Shown here: positions 19,820 through 28,728 of the stretch, in pieces
Position numbering within the stretch: position 1 is the first letter of the stretch
Layout: each line of letters starts with the position of its first letter
Assembly: GCF_003602275.1 (NCBI RefSeq)
Contig: NZ_QZVT01000001.1
Location: 464,567 to 528,566, forward strand
Source: Arthrobacter cheniae
GTDB lineage: Bacteria > Actinomycetota > Actinomycetes > Actinomycetales > Micrococcaceae
Direction of reading: 5' to 3'
Length of the DNA: 64,000 nucleotides
Made by a program: the position numbers and the translations under genes
Notes under the pieces: generated by a model
Told to the model about the DNA's origin: nothing
What the model saw: the letters and a program-made list of their open reading frames with translations, nothing else
The model's database searches: none

Positions 19820-20832
19820 TGTCGGTCCTCACCCGTACCCCTGCCCCGCAGGGCCGCACCCGTATCAGCAGGCTGCAGGGCAAGGCCCGCTATGCGCCCA
19901 CCCTCGCCACCGTCGGGTTGTTCCTGGCCATGTTCGCCGCGGGAGCGATCATGTACCCGGGCTTCCTGTCGGGACAGGTCTTCCTCAACCTCCTCATCGA
20001 CAACACGTTCCTGATCGTGCTGGCCGTCGGGATGACCTTCGTGATCCTCACCGGCGGTATCGACCTCTCGGTCGGTTCCGTCGTCGCCCTGTCCATGATG
20101 ATTGCAGCGGCACTCCTGCAGGCCGGCTGGAACCCGATAGCCGTCATCGCCCTCGTCCTGCTGACCGGCGCCACGTTTGGGCTGCTGATGGGACTGGTCA
20201 TCCAGGTGTTCGAGATCCAGCCGTTCATCGTCACCCTCGCCGGGCTGTTCCTCGCCAGAGGACTGTGCTACGTGATCAGCGTCGACTCGATCACCGTCAC
20301 CGATCCCTTCTTCACCGCCATGGCACAGGCCCGGATCCCCCTGACGGGGAACCTGTTCATCGCGCCCGGCGTCGTGATCGCGCTCGTCGTCGTCGCCATC
20401 GCCTTCTACGTCCTGCATCAGACGCGCTTCGGCCGCACGGTGTACGCCATCGGCGGCGGGGAGTCCTCCGCGCTCCTCATGGGGCTGGCCGTCCCGCGCA
20501 CCAAGGTCCTCGTCTACGGGATCAGCGGTCTGTGCTCAGCAATCGCAGGCATCCTCTTCTCCTTCTACAGCCTCTCCGGGTACAGCCTTGCAGCGACAGG
20601 CCTCGAGCTGGACGCCATCGCCGCAGTGGTGGTGGGCGGGACGCTGCTCACCGGAGGGTACGGCTACGTCCTCGGATCCCTCGCCGGAGTGCTCATCCTC
20701 GGGATCGTCCAGACCTTCATCTCCTATGAGGGAACCCTCAGCTCATGGTGGACGCGCATCGTGATCGGTGCCCTGCTGCTCGCCTTCATCCTCCTGCAGA
20801 AGCTTTTCTCCCGGAAGGTGAAACTCACCTGA
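19819..20832 (+). CDS. yjfF: Sugar ABC transporter permease, YjfF type
   Basis: A 337-residue second permease. It is similar in layout to YtfT: GMTFVILTGGIDLSVGSVVA, FEIQPFIVTLAGLFLARGL, and VVVGGTLLTGGYGYVLGS near the end. The ATG at 19819 shares its A with the ytfT stop TGA. A longer frame open from 19138 lies entirely inside ytfT and is not used. It is the last transport gene of the operon; 92 bp separate it from the M20 hydrolase. Confidence 0.9.
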   Translation: MSVLTRTPAPQGRTRISRLQGKARYAPTLATVGLFLAMFAAGAIMYPGFLSGQVFLNLLIDNTFLIVLAVGMTFVILTGGIDLSVGSVVALSMMIAAALLQAGWNPIAVIALVLLTGATFGLLMGLVIQVFEIQPFIVTLAGLFLARGLCYVISVDSITVTDPFFTAMAQARIPLTGNLFIAPGVVIALVVVAIAFYVLHQTRFGRTVYAIGGGESSALLMGLAVPRTKVLVYGISGLCSAIAGILFSFYSLSGYSLAATGLELDAIAAVVVGGTLLTGGYGYVLGSLAGVLILGIVQTFISYEGTLSSWWTRIVIGALLLAFILLQKLFSRKVKLT

Positions 20833-20923
20833 AAGGCCGTGCCGGAACTCCGCCCCGCACCCCCGACCCTTCCGTCTGGGAGAGTGGGAGGACCAGCGCC
20901 GAAGCTTCGCCAGGAGGAGATCC

Positions 20924-22174
20924 ATGACCCTGTCCCCAGCCGCCCTTCTCGAGGACGCACGGTCCATGGCGGGTGACATCGCCGACCTGCGCCATCGCCT
21001 GCACCGCGAGCCGGAGCTCGGCCTGCAGCTGCCGCGCACGCAGGAGAAGGTATTGCAGGCGCTCGACGGCCTCCCCTACGAGATCACGCTCGGCTCGAAT
21101 ACGACGTCGGTCACCGCCGTCCTGCGAGGAGGTGCGGCATCCCGCGAACGGGGAGTCACTCCTGTGGTGCTGCTCCGTGGCGACATGGACGCGTTGCCCG
21201 TCCAGGAAGCCACGGGTGTTCCCTACACCTCCACGATCGACGGCGTGATGCATGCCTGCGGGCACGATCTCCACACCTCGATGCTCGCGGGAGCCGCCAC
21301 GCTGCTCGCCGAGCGCCGGGCAGAGCTGCAGGGCGACGTCGTCCTCATGTTCCAGCCGGGCGAGGAGGGCCACGACGGCGCGGGAGTCATGATCCGCGAG
21401 GGCGTCCTGGGCGCGGCGGGCAGGGCGCCCGATGCGGCCTACGGGCTCCACGTGGTGTCATCGCTGCTACCCACCGGGGTGTTCGCCAGCCGCGGTGGTC
21501 CGCTCATGTCGGCGTCGGACGGACTCATGGTCACTGTGCGCGGAGCGGGCGGTCACGGATCCTCGCCCCACTCCGCCAAGGACCCGGTCACCGTGGCTGC
21601 GGAGATCGTCACGCAGCTGCAGGTCATGATCACCCGGCAGTTCGACATGTTCGATCCCGTGGTGCTGTCCGTCGGCGTGCTGCACGCGGGCACCCAGCGC
21701 AATATCATCCCGGAGACGGCACGGATCGAGGCGACCGTCAGGACGTACTCGACCGCGAACAGGAACAGGATGACCGAGGCGGCACCCCGCCTGGTGCGGC
21801 ACCTCGCCGCCGCGCACGGGCTCGAGGCGGACATCGAGTACATCCACGAGTACCCCGTGACCATCACCGACCACGACGAGACCGCGCACGCAGAGGCGCA
21901 GGTCGCTGAACTCCTCGGCGCGGGCCGGTACGTCACGATGCCGCAGCCCATGAGCGGATCGGAGGACTTCTCGCGCATCCTCGAGGCCGTCCCCGGGACG
22001 TTCCTGTTCCTCTCGGCAGTGACCCCCGGGGTGGAACCGGGTACATCCCCCTTCAACCATTCGCCGTACGCGGTCTTCGACGACAGCATCCTCGCCGACG
22101 GTGCCGCGCTCTACGCGCAGCTCGCCATCTCACGGATGGCCGCCGGGACGGGCCCGCTGACCGCAGCCCGCTGA
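20924..22174 (+). CDS. M20-family amidohydrolase (hippurate/N-acyl-amino-acid hydrolase type)
   Basis: A 416-residue cytoplasmic metallohydrolase that should cleave N-acyl-amino acids or similar amides. Metal and catalytic segments are LLRGDMDALPVQEATGVPY, HACGHDLHTSMLAG and FQPGEEGHDGAG; the C-terminal PMSGSEDFSRIL carries a conserved acid. A dimerisation lid lies about residues 195-305. GAGGAG precedes the ATG. It lies 92 bp after yjfF in the same direction, so it may be co-transcribed with the sugar importer, but no functional link is evident. Confidence 0.87.
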   Translation: MTLSPAALLEDARSMAGDIADLRHRLHREPELGLQLPRTQEKVLQALDGLPYEITLGSNTTSVTAVLRGGAASRERGVTPVVLLRGDMDALPVQEATGVPYTSTIDGVMHACGHDLHTSMLAGAATLLAERRAELQGDVVLMFQPGEEGHDGAGVMIREGVLGAAGRAPDAAYGLHVVSSLLPTGVFASRGGPLMSASDGLMVTVRGAGGHGSSPHSAKDPVTVAAEIVTQLQVMITRQFDMFDPVVLSVGVLHAGTQRNIIPETARIEATVRTYSTANRNRMTEAAPRLVRHLAAAHGLEADIEYIHEYPVTITDHDETAHAEAQVAELLGAGRYVTMPQPMSGSEDFSRILEAVPGTFLFLSAVTPGVEPGTSPFNHSPYAVFDDSILADGAALYAQLAISRMAAGTGPLTAAR

Positions 22175-22199
22175 CCCGCTGCCGGTAGCCTTGGAGGTG

Positions 22200-23078
22200 A
22201 TGGAGCCTCAAGAACAGACCCCCGACCAGCCGTACCGCACCCAGCCCGTGTCCTTCGTTCGGCGGGGATCCCGCCTCCAGGGCCGACGTCGCGAGGCGTG
22301 GGACGAACTCGCCGAGGCATTCCTCATCGACGTTCCGCGCATCGAGACCGCCGACACGTCGGTAGCTCCCGGCTTCGTGCTCGACGTCGACGCCGCGTTC
22401 GGCCGTTCGGCACCCCTCGTCGTCGAGGTGGGCTCGGGGCTCGGCGAGGCGATCACCCATGCTGCGGAGTTCGACCCGGACCGCGACTACCTCGCCCTCG
22501 AGGTCTACCGGCCGGGCCTGGCCCAGACCATGCTGCGCATCAGCCAGAAGGATCTCACCAACGTGCGCACCGCACAGGTGAATGCGGCCGAGGCCTTCGC
22601 GGGCATGATCCCGGCGTCGTCCGTCGCGGAGCTGTGGACGTTCTTCCCGGACCCCTGGCACAAGGTCCGCCACCACAAGCGCCGGCTCGTGAAGGCGGAC
22701 TACGTGGAACGTGCCGCGCGGATCCTCGAGCCCGGCGGCATCTTCCGCCTCGCCACCGACTGGTCCAGCTACGCGGTGCAGATGCGCGCTGTCCTCGACG
22801 CCAGCGAGCACTTCGAGAACCTGCACGACGGCGAGCGCACCGGTGCCGCGAGCCCCCTCACCCAGGTGTGGGAGAGCCGCGTCGAATCGGTCGTGGGCGG
22901 CGCACCCGTCCGGGAAGGCAAGGACCCAGTGAGCACCGGGAACACCGGCGTCAACGAGGGGATCGACGAGCGCGGCGGCTGGGCACCTCGTTTCGAGGGC
23001 CGGACGCTCACAAGTTTCGAGAACAAGGCGATCACGGCCGGACGGATGGTCTTCGACCTCGCCTACCGCCGCCGCTGA
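22200..23078 (+). CDS. trmB: tRNA (guanine-N7-)-methyltransferase TrmB
   Basis: A 292-residue SAM-dependent enzyme that makes m7G46 in tRNA variable loops. The SAM loop is LVVEVGSGLGEAITHAAE; the TrmB signature is ELWTFFPDPWHKVRHHKRRL, followed by ADYVERAARILEPGGIFRLA. The ATG at 22200 follows GGAGGTG. It carries an N-terminal extension of about 70 residues before the methyltransferase fold and a C-terminal insert compared with E. coli TrmB (239 residues), as is common in actinobacteria. Confidence 0.92.
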   Translation: MEPQEQTPDQPYRTQPVSFVRRGSRLQGRRREAWDELAEAFLIDVPRIETADTSVAPGFVLDVDAAFGRSAPLVVEVGSGLGEAITHAAEFDPDRDYLALEVYRPGLAQTMLRISQKDLTNVRTAQVNAAEAFAGMIPASSVAELWTFFPDPWHKVRHHKRRLVKADYVERAARILEPGGIFRLATDWSSYAVQMRAVLDASEHFENLHDGERTGAASPLTQVWESRVESVVGGAPVREGKDPVSTGNTGVNEGIDERGGWAPRFEGRTLTSFENKAITAGRMVFDLAYRRR

Positions 23079-23126
23079 GCGGTCGGTGCTGATGACCCTC
23101 CGACGCCTCGCGCCCGAAGCCCACGC

Positions 23127-24347
23127 ATGAGCGGCGCCTGGCCGGGCCACGCGAAGGACTCGCCCGCCTACCGGAAGATCCTGCTGGCCCTGCTCTTCGC
23201 CGGGCTCGCGACCTTCGCGCAGCTGTACTCCCTGCAGGGTGTCCTGACCGGCGTCGCCTCCGAGTTCGGTGTCTCCCCCGCGGATGCAGCACTGTCGGTG
23301 TCCGCGGCGACGCTGGGCCTGGCCCTCGCCGTCATCCCGTGGTCCGCCGTGGCAGATCGGGTGGGACGCAGGAGGACGATGACGTGGGCTATCGCGGCCG
23401 CCGTCGTCCTCGGCTTCCTGGCCGCTCTCGCGCCAACGTTCGAACTGCTGATCGTTCTCCGCTTCCTCGAGGGAACGGCCCTGGGAGGAGTTCCCGCGAC
23501 GGCGCTCGTCTACCTGCACGAAGAGGTGCAGAAGCTCCACGCCGCGGTTGCGGCGGGGACCTACATCGCGGGGACGACGCTCGGCGGCCTGGCGGGGCGC
23601 CTCGTGGCAGGACCCGTCGGAGAACTGCTCGGGTGGCGCGCGGGTGTGCTGGCGGTCAGCGTCATGGCGGGTGCCGCTGCCATCGCCTTCATCCTGCTCT
23701 CCCCCCGTCCCCGCGGCTTCCTCCCGGTCCTGCACGGGCAGGGGCCTTCCTTGGCGAGCCGCATCGGCGCCAATCTCCGGTCACCGCGGCTACTGGTGGT
23801 CTACGCGCAGGGATTCCTCCTCATGGGCGGTTTCGTCGCGGTCTACAACTACCTGGGTTTCCGGCTCGAAGCCCCACCGTTCCTGCTGCCCGCCTCCCTC
23901 GTCAGCCTGCTGTTCCTCGCCTACCTGTCGGGGACGGTGACATCGCGCCTGGCGGGGGACCTCAGCGGGCGGTTCGGGCGACTCCCGGTGCTCCTCGCGG
24001 CTGTGCCGGTCATCCTGGCCGGCCTCGCCATCACCCTGACGGGCTGGCTCCCCCTCGTCGTCGTCGGTCTCGTCATCTTCACGGGCGGCTTCTTCGCCGC
24101 CCACTCCGTGGCGTCCGGGTGGACGTCCGTGCTTGCAACCACGGGACGCGCGCAGGCGTCCGGCCTCTACAACTTCGCGTACTACGCCGGATCGAGCAGC
24201 CTGGGCTGGGTGGGCGGGCTCTTCTTCGGGCACTACGGCTGGATCGGTGTCGCAGGGTTCACCTCGGCCCTGGCGATCACAGCGGGACTCCTCGCCGTTC
24301 TCGTGCTCCGCGGTGCGCCCGGCGCATCCGGGCGCACGACGCGCTGA
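23127..24347 (+). CDS. MFS transporter (YnfM/AraJ-like)
   Basis: A 406-residue protein with 12 predicted membrane helices. Loop 2-3 carries the MFS motif A (VADRVGRRRTMTWA), helix 4 contains LRFLEGTALGGVPA, and a second A-like motif in the C-half reads GDLSGRFGRLPVLL. It most resembles drug or metabolite exporters of the YnfM type. No ribosome-binding site is obvious before the ATG 48 bp downstream of trmB; translation may be coupled to trmB or begin on a leaderless message. Substrate is unknown. Confidence 0.82.
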   Translation: MSGAWPGHAKDSPAYRKILLALLFAGLATFAQLYSLQGVLTGVASEFGVSPADAALSVSAATLGLALAVIPWSAVADRVGRRRTMTWAIAAAVVLGFLAALAPTFELLIVLRFLEGTALGGVPATALVYLHEEVQKLHAAVAAGTYIAGTTLGGLAGRLVAGPVGELLGWRAGVLAVSVMAGAAAIAFILLSPRPRGFLPVLHGQGPSLASRIGANLRSPRLLVVYAQGFLLMGGFVAVYNYLGFRLEAPPFLLPASLVSLLFLAYLSGTVTSRLAGDLSGRFGRLPVLLAAVPVILAGLAITLTGWLPLVVVGLVIFTGGFFAAHSVASGWTSVLATTGRAQASGLYNFAYYAGSSSLGWVGGLFFGHYGWIGVAGFTSALAITAGLLAVLVLRGAPGASGRTTR

Positions 24348-24495
24348 CCCCGGCGACCCGGCGACATTCGCCGGCCACGTCCGACGGCGGTCGACACGCC
24401 GCCTCCGCCTCACAGGCGGCGCTCCTCACGGGTAGATTCGCTGGAGTCGGAGCAGCCGGACGATCCCGGCTGCCAACCAGTGGAACGCAGGTGAC

Positions 24496-25527
24496 ATGGG
24501 TATTTTCAGCCGCCGGAAGAGCTCCGGTCGGGGCACCGGAACGGACCCGATCGCCGAGTTCTGGCAGTGGTGGGCCGACGAGGGCGAGGACCTGCTGACC
24601 ACCGCCACACGCGCCGGGGACTTCGATGCCTACGTAGGCGTGATGACGCGCCGCGTGCAGGCCATCTCCCGCGGACTCGAGTGGGAGACCCGGACGGGCA
24701 CCGACGCGGAGCACACCCTGTGCGTCTCGAGTGGCGGGGACGCGTCACTGCGTCCCGTGGCCGAGCGGTGGTACCGGGCGTCGCCGCCGTCGAACAGGCG
24801 CTGGGAGTTCGTTCCGGCGCGAAGCGCCAAACCGGACATGCTGGACTCCACCATCACCTACCGCGGCAGGACCTTCGACCTTCGCCGCACACGCGTCCAC
24901 GCGGCCGTGACGCGAGCAGGCGACGGATTCATCGTGTCCGTCCACAACCCTGCTTTCACGGGTCAATGGGACGACGAGCATGGCCTCTGCGTCCTGCTAC
25001 TCGAGTGGCTACTGGGCGAGGACGACGTCCAGCGGTGGGTACGCCGCGTCGACTGCATCGTGGACGACGTCCTGGACAGCATCCCGGCGGTCGGGCTACC
25101 CACTCTGGTCACCGACCTCGCACGGACCCTCCCCGCGCCGGGCTGGATCACCATGCAGGGCACCCTCGGGACCGGCGAGCCGATCCTCGTCCGCGTCCTG
25201 CGTCCGCTGCGCTGGATCGACCATCCCCGCTTCGACCTCCATACGGCGCTGCGGGTCAGGTTCGACGCCGACGAGCAGGGGCTCCCCCGACCGGAGTCCC
25301 TCGACCGGCTGGACGACTTCGAAAACTCGCTCGTGCGATCGGTCGGGATCCGCGGCATGCTGGTCGCGGCCGAGACCTCGAAAGGTGTGCGGACCTTCCA
25401 CTTCTACTCGGATTCCGAGGATCAGAACGGGAGGGACGTCCTCGACACCGCAGCCCGGGAACATCGATCCGCCGCTATCAGGCACGCGATCGATCCCGGC
25501 TGGAAGAAAGTGCAGGATTTTGCATGA
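24496..25527 (+). CDS. Hypothetical protein with DUF695-like C-terminus
   Basis: A 343-residue soluble protein with a short basic N-terminus (MGIFSRRKSSGRG) and two similar-looking halves: residues about 20-170 (AEFWQWWADEGEDLLTTA...) and 180-340. The second half ends with RTFHFYSDSEDQNGRDVLD and IDPGWKKVQDF, which recalls the DUF695 family (a Y/F-rich strand then DP-W). No catalytic motif or membrane segment is visible. It stands alone between an MFS gene and a TetR gene. Function is unknown. Confidence 0.65.
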   Translation: MGIFSRRKSSGRGTGTDPIAEFWQWWADEGEDLLTTATRAGDFDAYVGVMTRRVQAISRGLEWETRTGTDAEHTLCVSSGGDASLRPVAERWYRASPPSNRRWEFVPARSAKPDMLDSTITYRGRTFDLRRTRVHAAVTRAGDGFIVSVHNPAFTGQWDDEHGLCVLLLEWLLGEDDVQRWVRRVDCIVDDVLDSIPAVGLPTLVTDLARTLPAPGWITMQGTLGTGEPILVRVLRPLRWIDHPRFDLHTALRVRFDADEQGLPRPESLDRLDDFENSLVRSVGIRGMLVAAETSKGVRTFHFYSDSEDQNGRDVLDTAAREHRSAAIRHAIDPGWKKVQDFA

Positions 25528-25587
25528 CGGGTCCGACGACGTGCTGGACGCCTGCCACACAGCCGCACAACGAGCGACGGGCCGCCC

Positions 25588-26184
25588 TCAGGGCAGGTGG
25601 GATTCCGATGGACCGGTACAGGACCGAACGGCCAGGGCAGCGATTCGGCGACCCTCGGCGGTGGCGGTCTCCACCTCCGCCCCACGCAGGATCATCCCGA
25701 GGACTCCCGTGTAGATCAGGATGATCTGGCGAGCGAGCATCCGTGCCTGCCCGTCCTCCACCAGCGCGGTTGCCAGGCCCTCGAGCCGGTGGGTCAGCAG
25801 ATCCGTGTCCGCCGCCAGGGTGTCCGCCAGGTCCTGGCCCGGCCGAGGTGTTTCAGCGGCGACGCCCAGGAACACGCACCACCGCGACGGCGTGAGGGAG
25901 CGCCTGTGCCGGGAGAGCGCGGAAAAAAGGGCAAGAAGCTTCTCCTCGGGCGTGCCCGCCTCGTCGACGCACTCCTGCCACGTGGTGTCCCATCGAGCCA
26001 GCCTGCGCCGGAGGGCCTCGGTGATGAGTCCCTCCTTATTGCCGAAGTGCGCGTAGAGCGTCGCCGGCGAGACCTGCGCCCGGTCGAGGATCACGTCCAC
26101 GGGCGTGGTTGTCACACCCTGGGTGGCGGCGAGATCCTCCGCCGCATCAAGTAACCGTTCACGTGCCGGGGGTTGTGGTGCCAT
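25588..26184 (-). CDS. TetR-family repressor of the divergent MFS transporter
   Basis: A 198-residue regulator. The N-terminal helix-turn-helix reads RERLLDAAEDLAATQGV and DRAQVSPATLYAHFGNKEGL; the C-terminal ligand domain is helical and unclassified. Its start codon and that of the MFS gene at 26211 are only 26 bp apart, and a near-perfect 13-bp inverted repeat covers both promoters. It should therefore repress itself and the exporter together until an unknown ligand binds. On the minus strand TATAGT (26193-26198) lies 8 nt before the ATG, so its message is probably leaderless. Confidence 0.88.
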   Translation of the reverse strand: MAPQPPARERLLDAAEDLAATQGVTTTPVDVILDRAQVSPATLYAHFGNKEGLITEALRRRLARWDTTWQECVDEAGTPEEKLLALFSALSRHRRSLTPSRWCVFLGVAAETPRPGQDLADTLAADTDLLTHRLEGLATALVEDGQARMLARQIILIYTGVLGMILRGAEVETATAEGRRIAALAVRSCTGPSESHLP

Positions 26185-26194
26185 GCAGCAAGAC

Positions 26195-26227
26195 TATAAC
26201 GTTCGTTCTAATGAAACGATCGTTATA
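26195..26227. promoter_or_regulatory. TetR operator covering divergent promoters and the MFS start codon
   Basis: The arms TATAACGTTCGTT (26195-26207) and AACGATCGTTATA (26215-26227) are inverted repeats matching at 12 of 13 positions. The left arm starts with the plus-strand -10 TATAAC; TTGTGG at 26173-26178, 16 bp upstream, is a possible -35. The minus-strand -10 TATAGT also overlaps this arm. The MFS ATG (26211) lies in the spacer of the operator, so a bound repressor would cover the transcription starts of both genes. Confidence 0.82.
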
Positions 26228-27374
26228 CCTCTCCTTCGCCGGCTCGGCCGTCACCCTGATCGGAGCCACCTATGGTCTGGCCCGGCTCGGATACGGACTG
26301 TTCCTGCCTGCGTTCTCCAGATCCTTCGAGCTGACGCCCGCCCTCGGCGGGCTACTCTCCTCCGGCGCCTCGCTGCTCTACTGCGTCGCGGCCGCCGTCG
26401 GCTTCCGCCATGCCGGGAACAGTCCGAGGACGGTCACGGTCCTCGCCGGACTCGCGGCGGCCGGAGGAAGCACGGGGATTGCCCTCGCCCCCGGCACCGG
26501 GACCTTCGCCGCAGCGGTGCTTCTGGCCGGCATGGGCGCGGGGTTCGCCTCACCCGCGCTGGTCGAACTGGTGAGGCGGAATACGGAGCAGTCACGTCAG
26601 GCCCGACTGCAATCGGTGGTGAACTCGGGCACGGGTTTCGGCGTGATCCTGGCGGGGATCCTGTCCCTCGTACTGGGGGACGCCTGGCGGATCGCCTGGA
26701 TCCTCGCGGCAGTGATCGCCGCTGCATCGACGCTCGCGGTCCTGCACTTCGACCGAGGCACTGATGCACGCCTCGGGACGCCGTGCGCGGTCGCTTCCAC
26801 GTCCTTCTCGAGATCGAGCCTGCGGGGCCTCTCCCGACCGCTCGTCGGAGCCTTTGCCTTCGGCGTCGGCTGTGCCGCGGTATGGGTCTACGGCAGAGCG
26901 ATCCTCGAGCAGGCCGGTGGCATGAGTGTCGGGGCGTCTGCGGGCGCCTGGATAGCCCTGGGCGCGGGAGGCGCCGGGGCACTACTGCTGGCGCCGTGGC
27001 TCGCAGCCCACTCGATCCCCACGACGTGGTCCACGTTCACCCTCGTCACGGCCGGTGCGACAGCCGTTGTCGGCGCGGCCCCCGGCAATACCCTCCTGGC
27101 CTATCTCGCCGCAGGCCTGTTCGGCCTCGCATACACGGCGGCGACGTCCGTGCTGATCCTGTGGGCCGCGACCGCGTCGGCTCCGGGTGGGCAATCCGGG
27201 GCGGGGGCAACGTCCCTGCTGTTCACAGCCCTGGTTTTCGGTCAGGCGGCAGGCGCACCCCTCGCGGGCTTCATGGTGCAGGCAGGAAGCCCGATTCTCG
27301 CCTTCTCCGTCGCTGCCCTGGTCTGCGCAGCGAGTGCAACAGCTGCAGGACCACGTCGGGCGAGGAGGTACTAG
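26211..27374 (+). CDS. MFS transporter under TetR control
   Basis: A 387-residue transporter with 11-12 membrane helices (TYGLARLGYGLFLPAF at helix 1; LAGMGAGFASPALVEL at helix 4-5). Probable efflux or metabolite transport; substrate unknown. The ATG at 26211 has no ribosome-binding site and lies 10 nt after a -10 box, pointing to a near-leaderless message. An open frame extends upstream to 26109, but that would run through the TetR gene and the promoter. The stop codon overlaps the stop of the convergent SDR gene in the 4 bp CTAG. Confidence 0.82.
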   Translation: MKRSLYLSFAGSAVTLIGATYGLARLGYGLFLPAFSRSFELTPALGGLLSSGASLLYCVAAAVGFRHAGNSPRTVTVLAGLAAAGGSTGIALAPGTGTFAAAVLLAGMGAGFASPALVELVRRNTEQSRQARLQSVVNSGTGFGVILAGILSLVLGDAWRIAWILAAVIAAASTLAVLHFDRGTDARLGTPCAVASTSFSRSSLRGLSRPLVGAFAFGVGCAAVWVYGRAILEQAGGMSVGASAGAWIALGAGGAGALLLAPWLAAHSIPTTWSTFTLVTAGATAVVGAAPGNTLLAYLAAGLFGLAYTAATSVLILWAATASAPGGQSGAGATSLLFTALVFGQAAGAPLAGFMVQAGSPILAFSVAALVCAASATAAGPRRARRY

Positions 27375-28054
27375 AACGCCGAGGACGGCAGGTCCCGCTC
27401 ACCCTCCCGGATAGCGGTGACGATCCGCTCGGCGACGGCCTTCGGGTCCTTCCCCTGCGGCAGCTTCGGGGCCGCCCCGGCAATGGGCCTCGTAGCCAGC
27501 CCGGTCTCCGTGTGCGGCGGACGCGCATCGAGGACGCGCACACCCTGCCGACGCAGTTCCAGTGTCAGGGCTTTCCCGTAGGCGCTGAGACCCGCCTTCG
27601 TCGCGGAGTACGCGGCCATTCCTGCCGTCGGGCTCTCGGCGACGACCGCGCTGATCTGCGCTATGAAGGAGTCCTTCCCGAGCCTGGGCGCCACCTCGCG
27701 CATGAGCCGCATGTAGCCGAGCAGGTTCACGAGCATGAGTTCGTCCAGGGTGTCGTCATCCACCTCGACGGCGGGGCCGAAGGCCACGACACCGGAGGCG
27801 AAGACCACACCGTTGAGTTCGCGACCGTACACGGCGGCGGCGATATCCGCTGGTCCCGTGGGCTTTCCCAGGTCTGCGGCGATCTGGCCGACGACGCCGT
27901 CCCCGAGTTCGTCGGCGAGCGCGGACAGTTTTTCCTTCGAGCGCCCCGAGACGGTGATCTGGGCGCCCTGTGTCACGAGTTGGCGGGACAGCTCCGCACC
28001 GAGAACGCCCGTGGCGCCGACGACGAGGACGTGCGAACCGCTCAGATCAGTCAT
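27371..28054 (-). CDS. Short-chain dehydrogenase/reductase (SDR)
   Basis: A 227-residue classical SDR. The NAD(P) loop is VLVVGATGVLGAELSRQLV near the N-terminus; the catalytic Ser region is SFIAQISAVVAESP and the Tyr-Lys pair is YSATKAGLSAYGK. It should interconvert an alcohol and a ketone; substrate unknown. The ATG at 28054 is preferred because TACACT (28061-28066, minus strand) lies 6 nt upstream, the leaderless arrangement. An upstream open frame to 28222 overlaps the divergent gene and is not family-like. Confidence 0.85.
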   Translation of the reverse strand: MTDLSGSHVLVVGATGVLGAELSRQLVTQGAQITVSGRSKEKLSALADELGDGVVGQIAADLGKPTGPADIAAAVYGRELNGVVFASGVVAFGPAVEVDDDTLDELMLVNLLGYMRLMREVAPRLGKDSFIAQISAVVAESPTAGMAAYSATKAGLSAYGKALTLELRRQGVRVLDARPPHTETGLATRPIAGAAPKLPQGKDPKAVAERIVTAIREGERDLPSSAF

Positions 28055-28146
28055 GGGGCGAGTGTAGCAACGCGCCCCGACGCCCCTCCCGGCGCCCGGG
28101 CACGCGCGCTGGTGCCCTCCTGCTGGTCCCCTACTACAGTGTCGGC

Positions 28147-28728
28147 ATGAGTGAGATGCAGAGCTGGCAGTCGATGGTCGAGGCGAACGCGGCCCGGCTG
28201 ATCCGAACCACCGGCAGGACACCTGCGGACTGGGCCGCAGAGGCCCGGACGGCGGGTGTCGGCACCCGTGACGAGCTGTCCCTGTGGCTCAAGGGCCAAG
28301 GGATCACCGGCTACAACCTGATGAGCATCGACTGGGAGGTCTTCGGGCTTCCCGAGTTCTTCCTGCGCTCGGCCGACGAGCTCTACGACGGGCAATACGC
28401 GGACCGATCGACGCTCAGGCCGATCTCCGACCGGATCCTCCTGTGGGCCTCGGAGACGCCGGGAGTGATCATCCAGATGCGGAAGACCTACGTGTCGCTG
28501 CAGACCTCCCGGCGGAAGTTCGCCCAGCTCTCACCGTCCACCAAGACGGCGGTCGATCTGTACTTCCGCCTGGAAATACCCGGGCTACCCGGGCTCGAAC
28601 CGGTACGCGCCGCCCAGGACCCTTTCGCCTGGCGCGTCCGGCTGCGGCGTGCGGACGACGTCGACGACGCCGTGCTGCGCTCCCTCAGTACTGCGCTGGC
28701 GGATAGCCTCGCGATCCCCTCCGCTTGA
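28147..28728 (+). CDS. DUF4287/DUF5655-type protein
   Basis: A 193-residue soluble protein. Residues 1-60 (MVEANAARLIRTTGRTPADW, then LSLWLKGQGITGYNLMSIDW) look like DUF4287; residues about 80-185 (TLRPISDRILLWASETPGV, QMRKTYVSLQTSRRKFAQL) look like DUF5655, a nuclease-superfamily-like fold of unproven role. TACAGT (28135-28140) lies 6 nt before the ATG, so translation is probably leaderless. Its 3' end overlaps the convergent PspA-like gene by 44 bp. Confidence 0.75.
   Translation: MSEMQSWQSMVEANAARLIRTTGRTPADWAAEARTAGVGTRDELSLWLKGQGITGYNLMSIDWEVFGLPEFFLRSADELYDGQYADRSTLRPISDRILLWASETPGVIIQMRKTYVSLQTSRRKFAQLSPSTKTAVDLYFRLEIPGLPGLEPVRAAQDPFAWRVRLRRADDVDDAVLRSLSTALADSLAIPSA

Noticed and set aside
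22053-23735. 560-codon minus-strand frame across trmB
   Set aside because: It runs opposite trmB and the start of an MFS gene, both with clear motifs; the translation is low-complexity and matches nothing.
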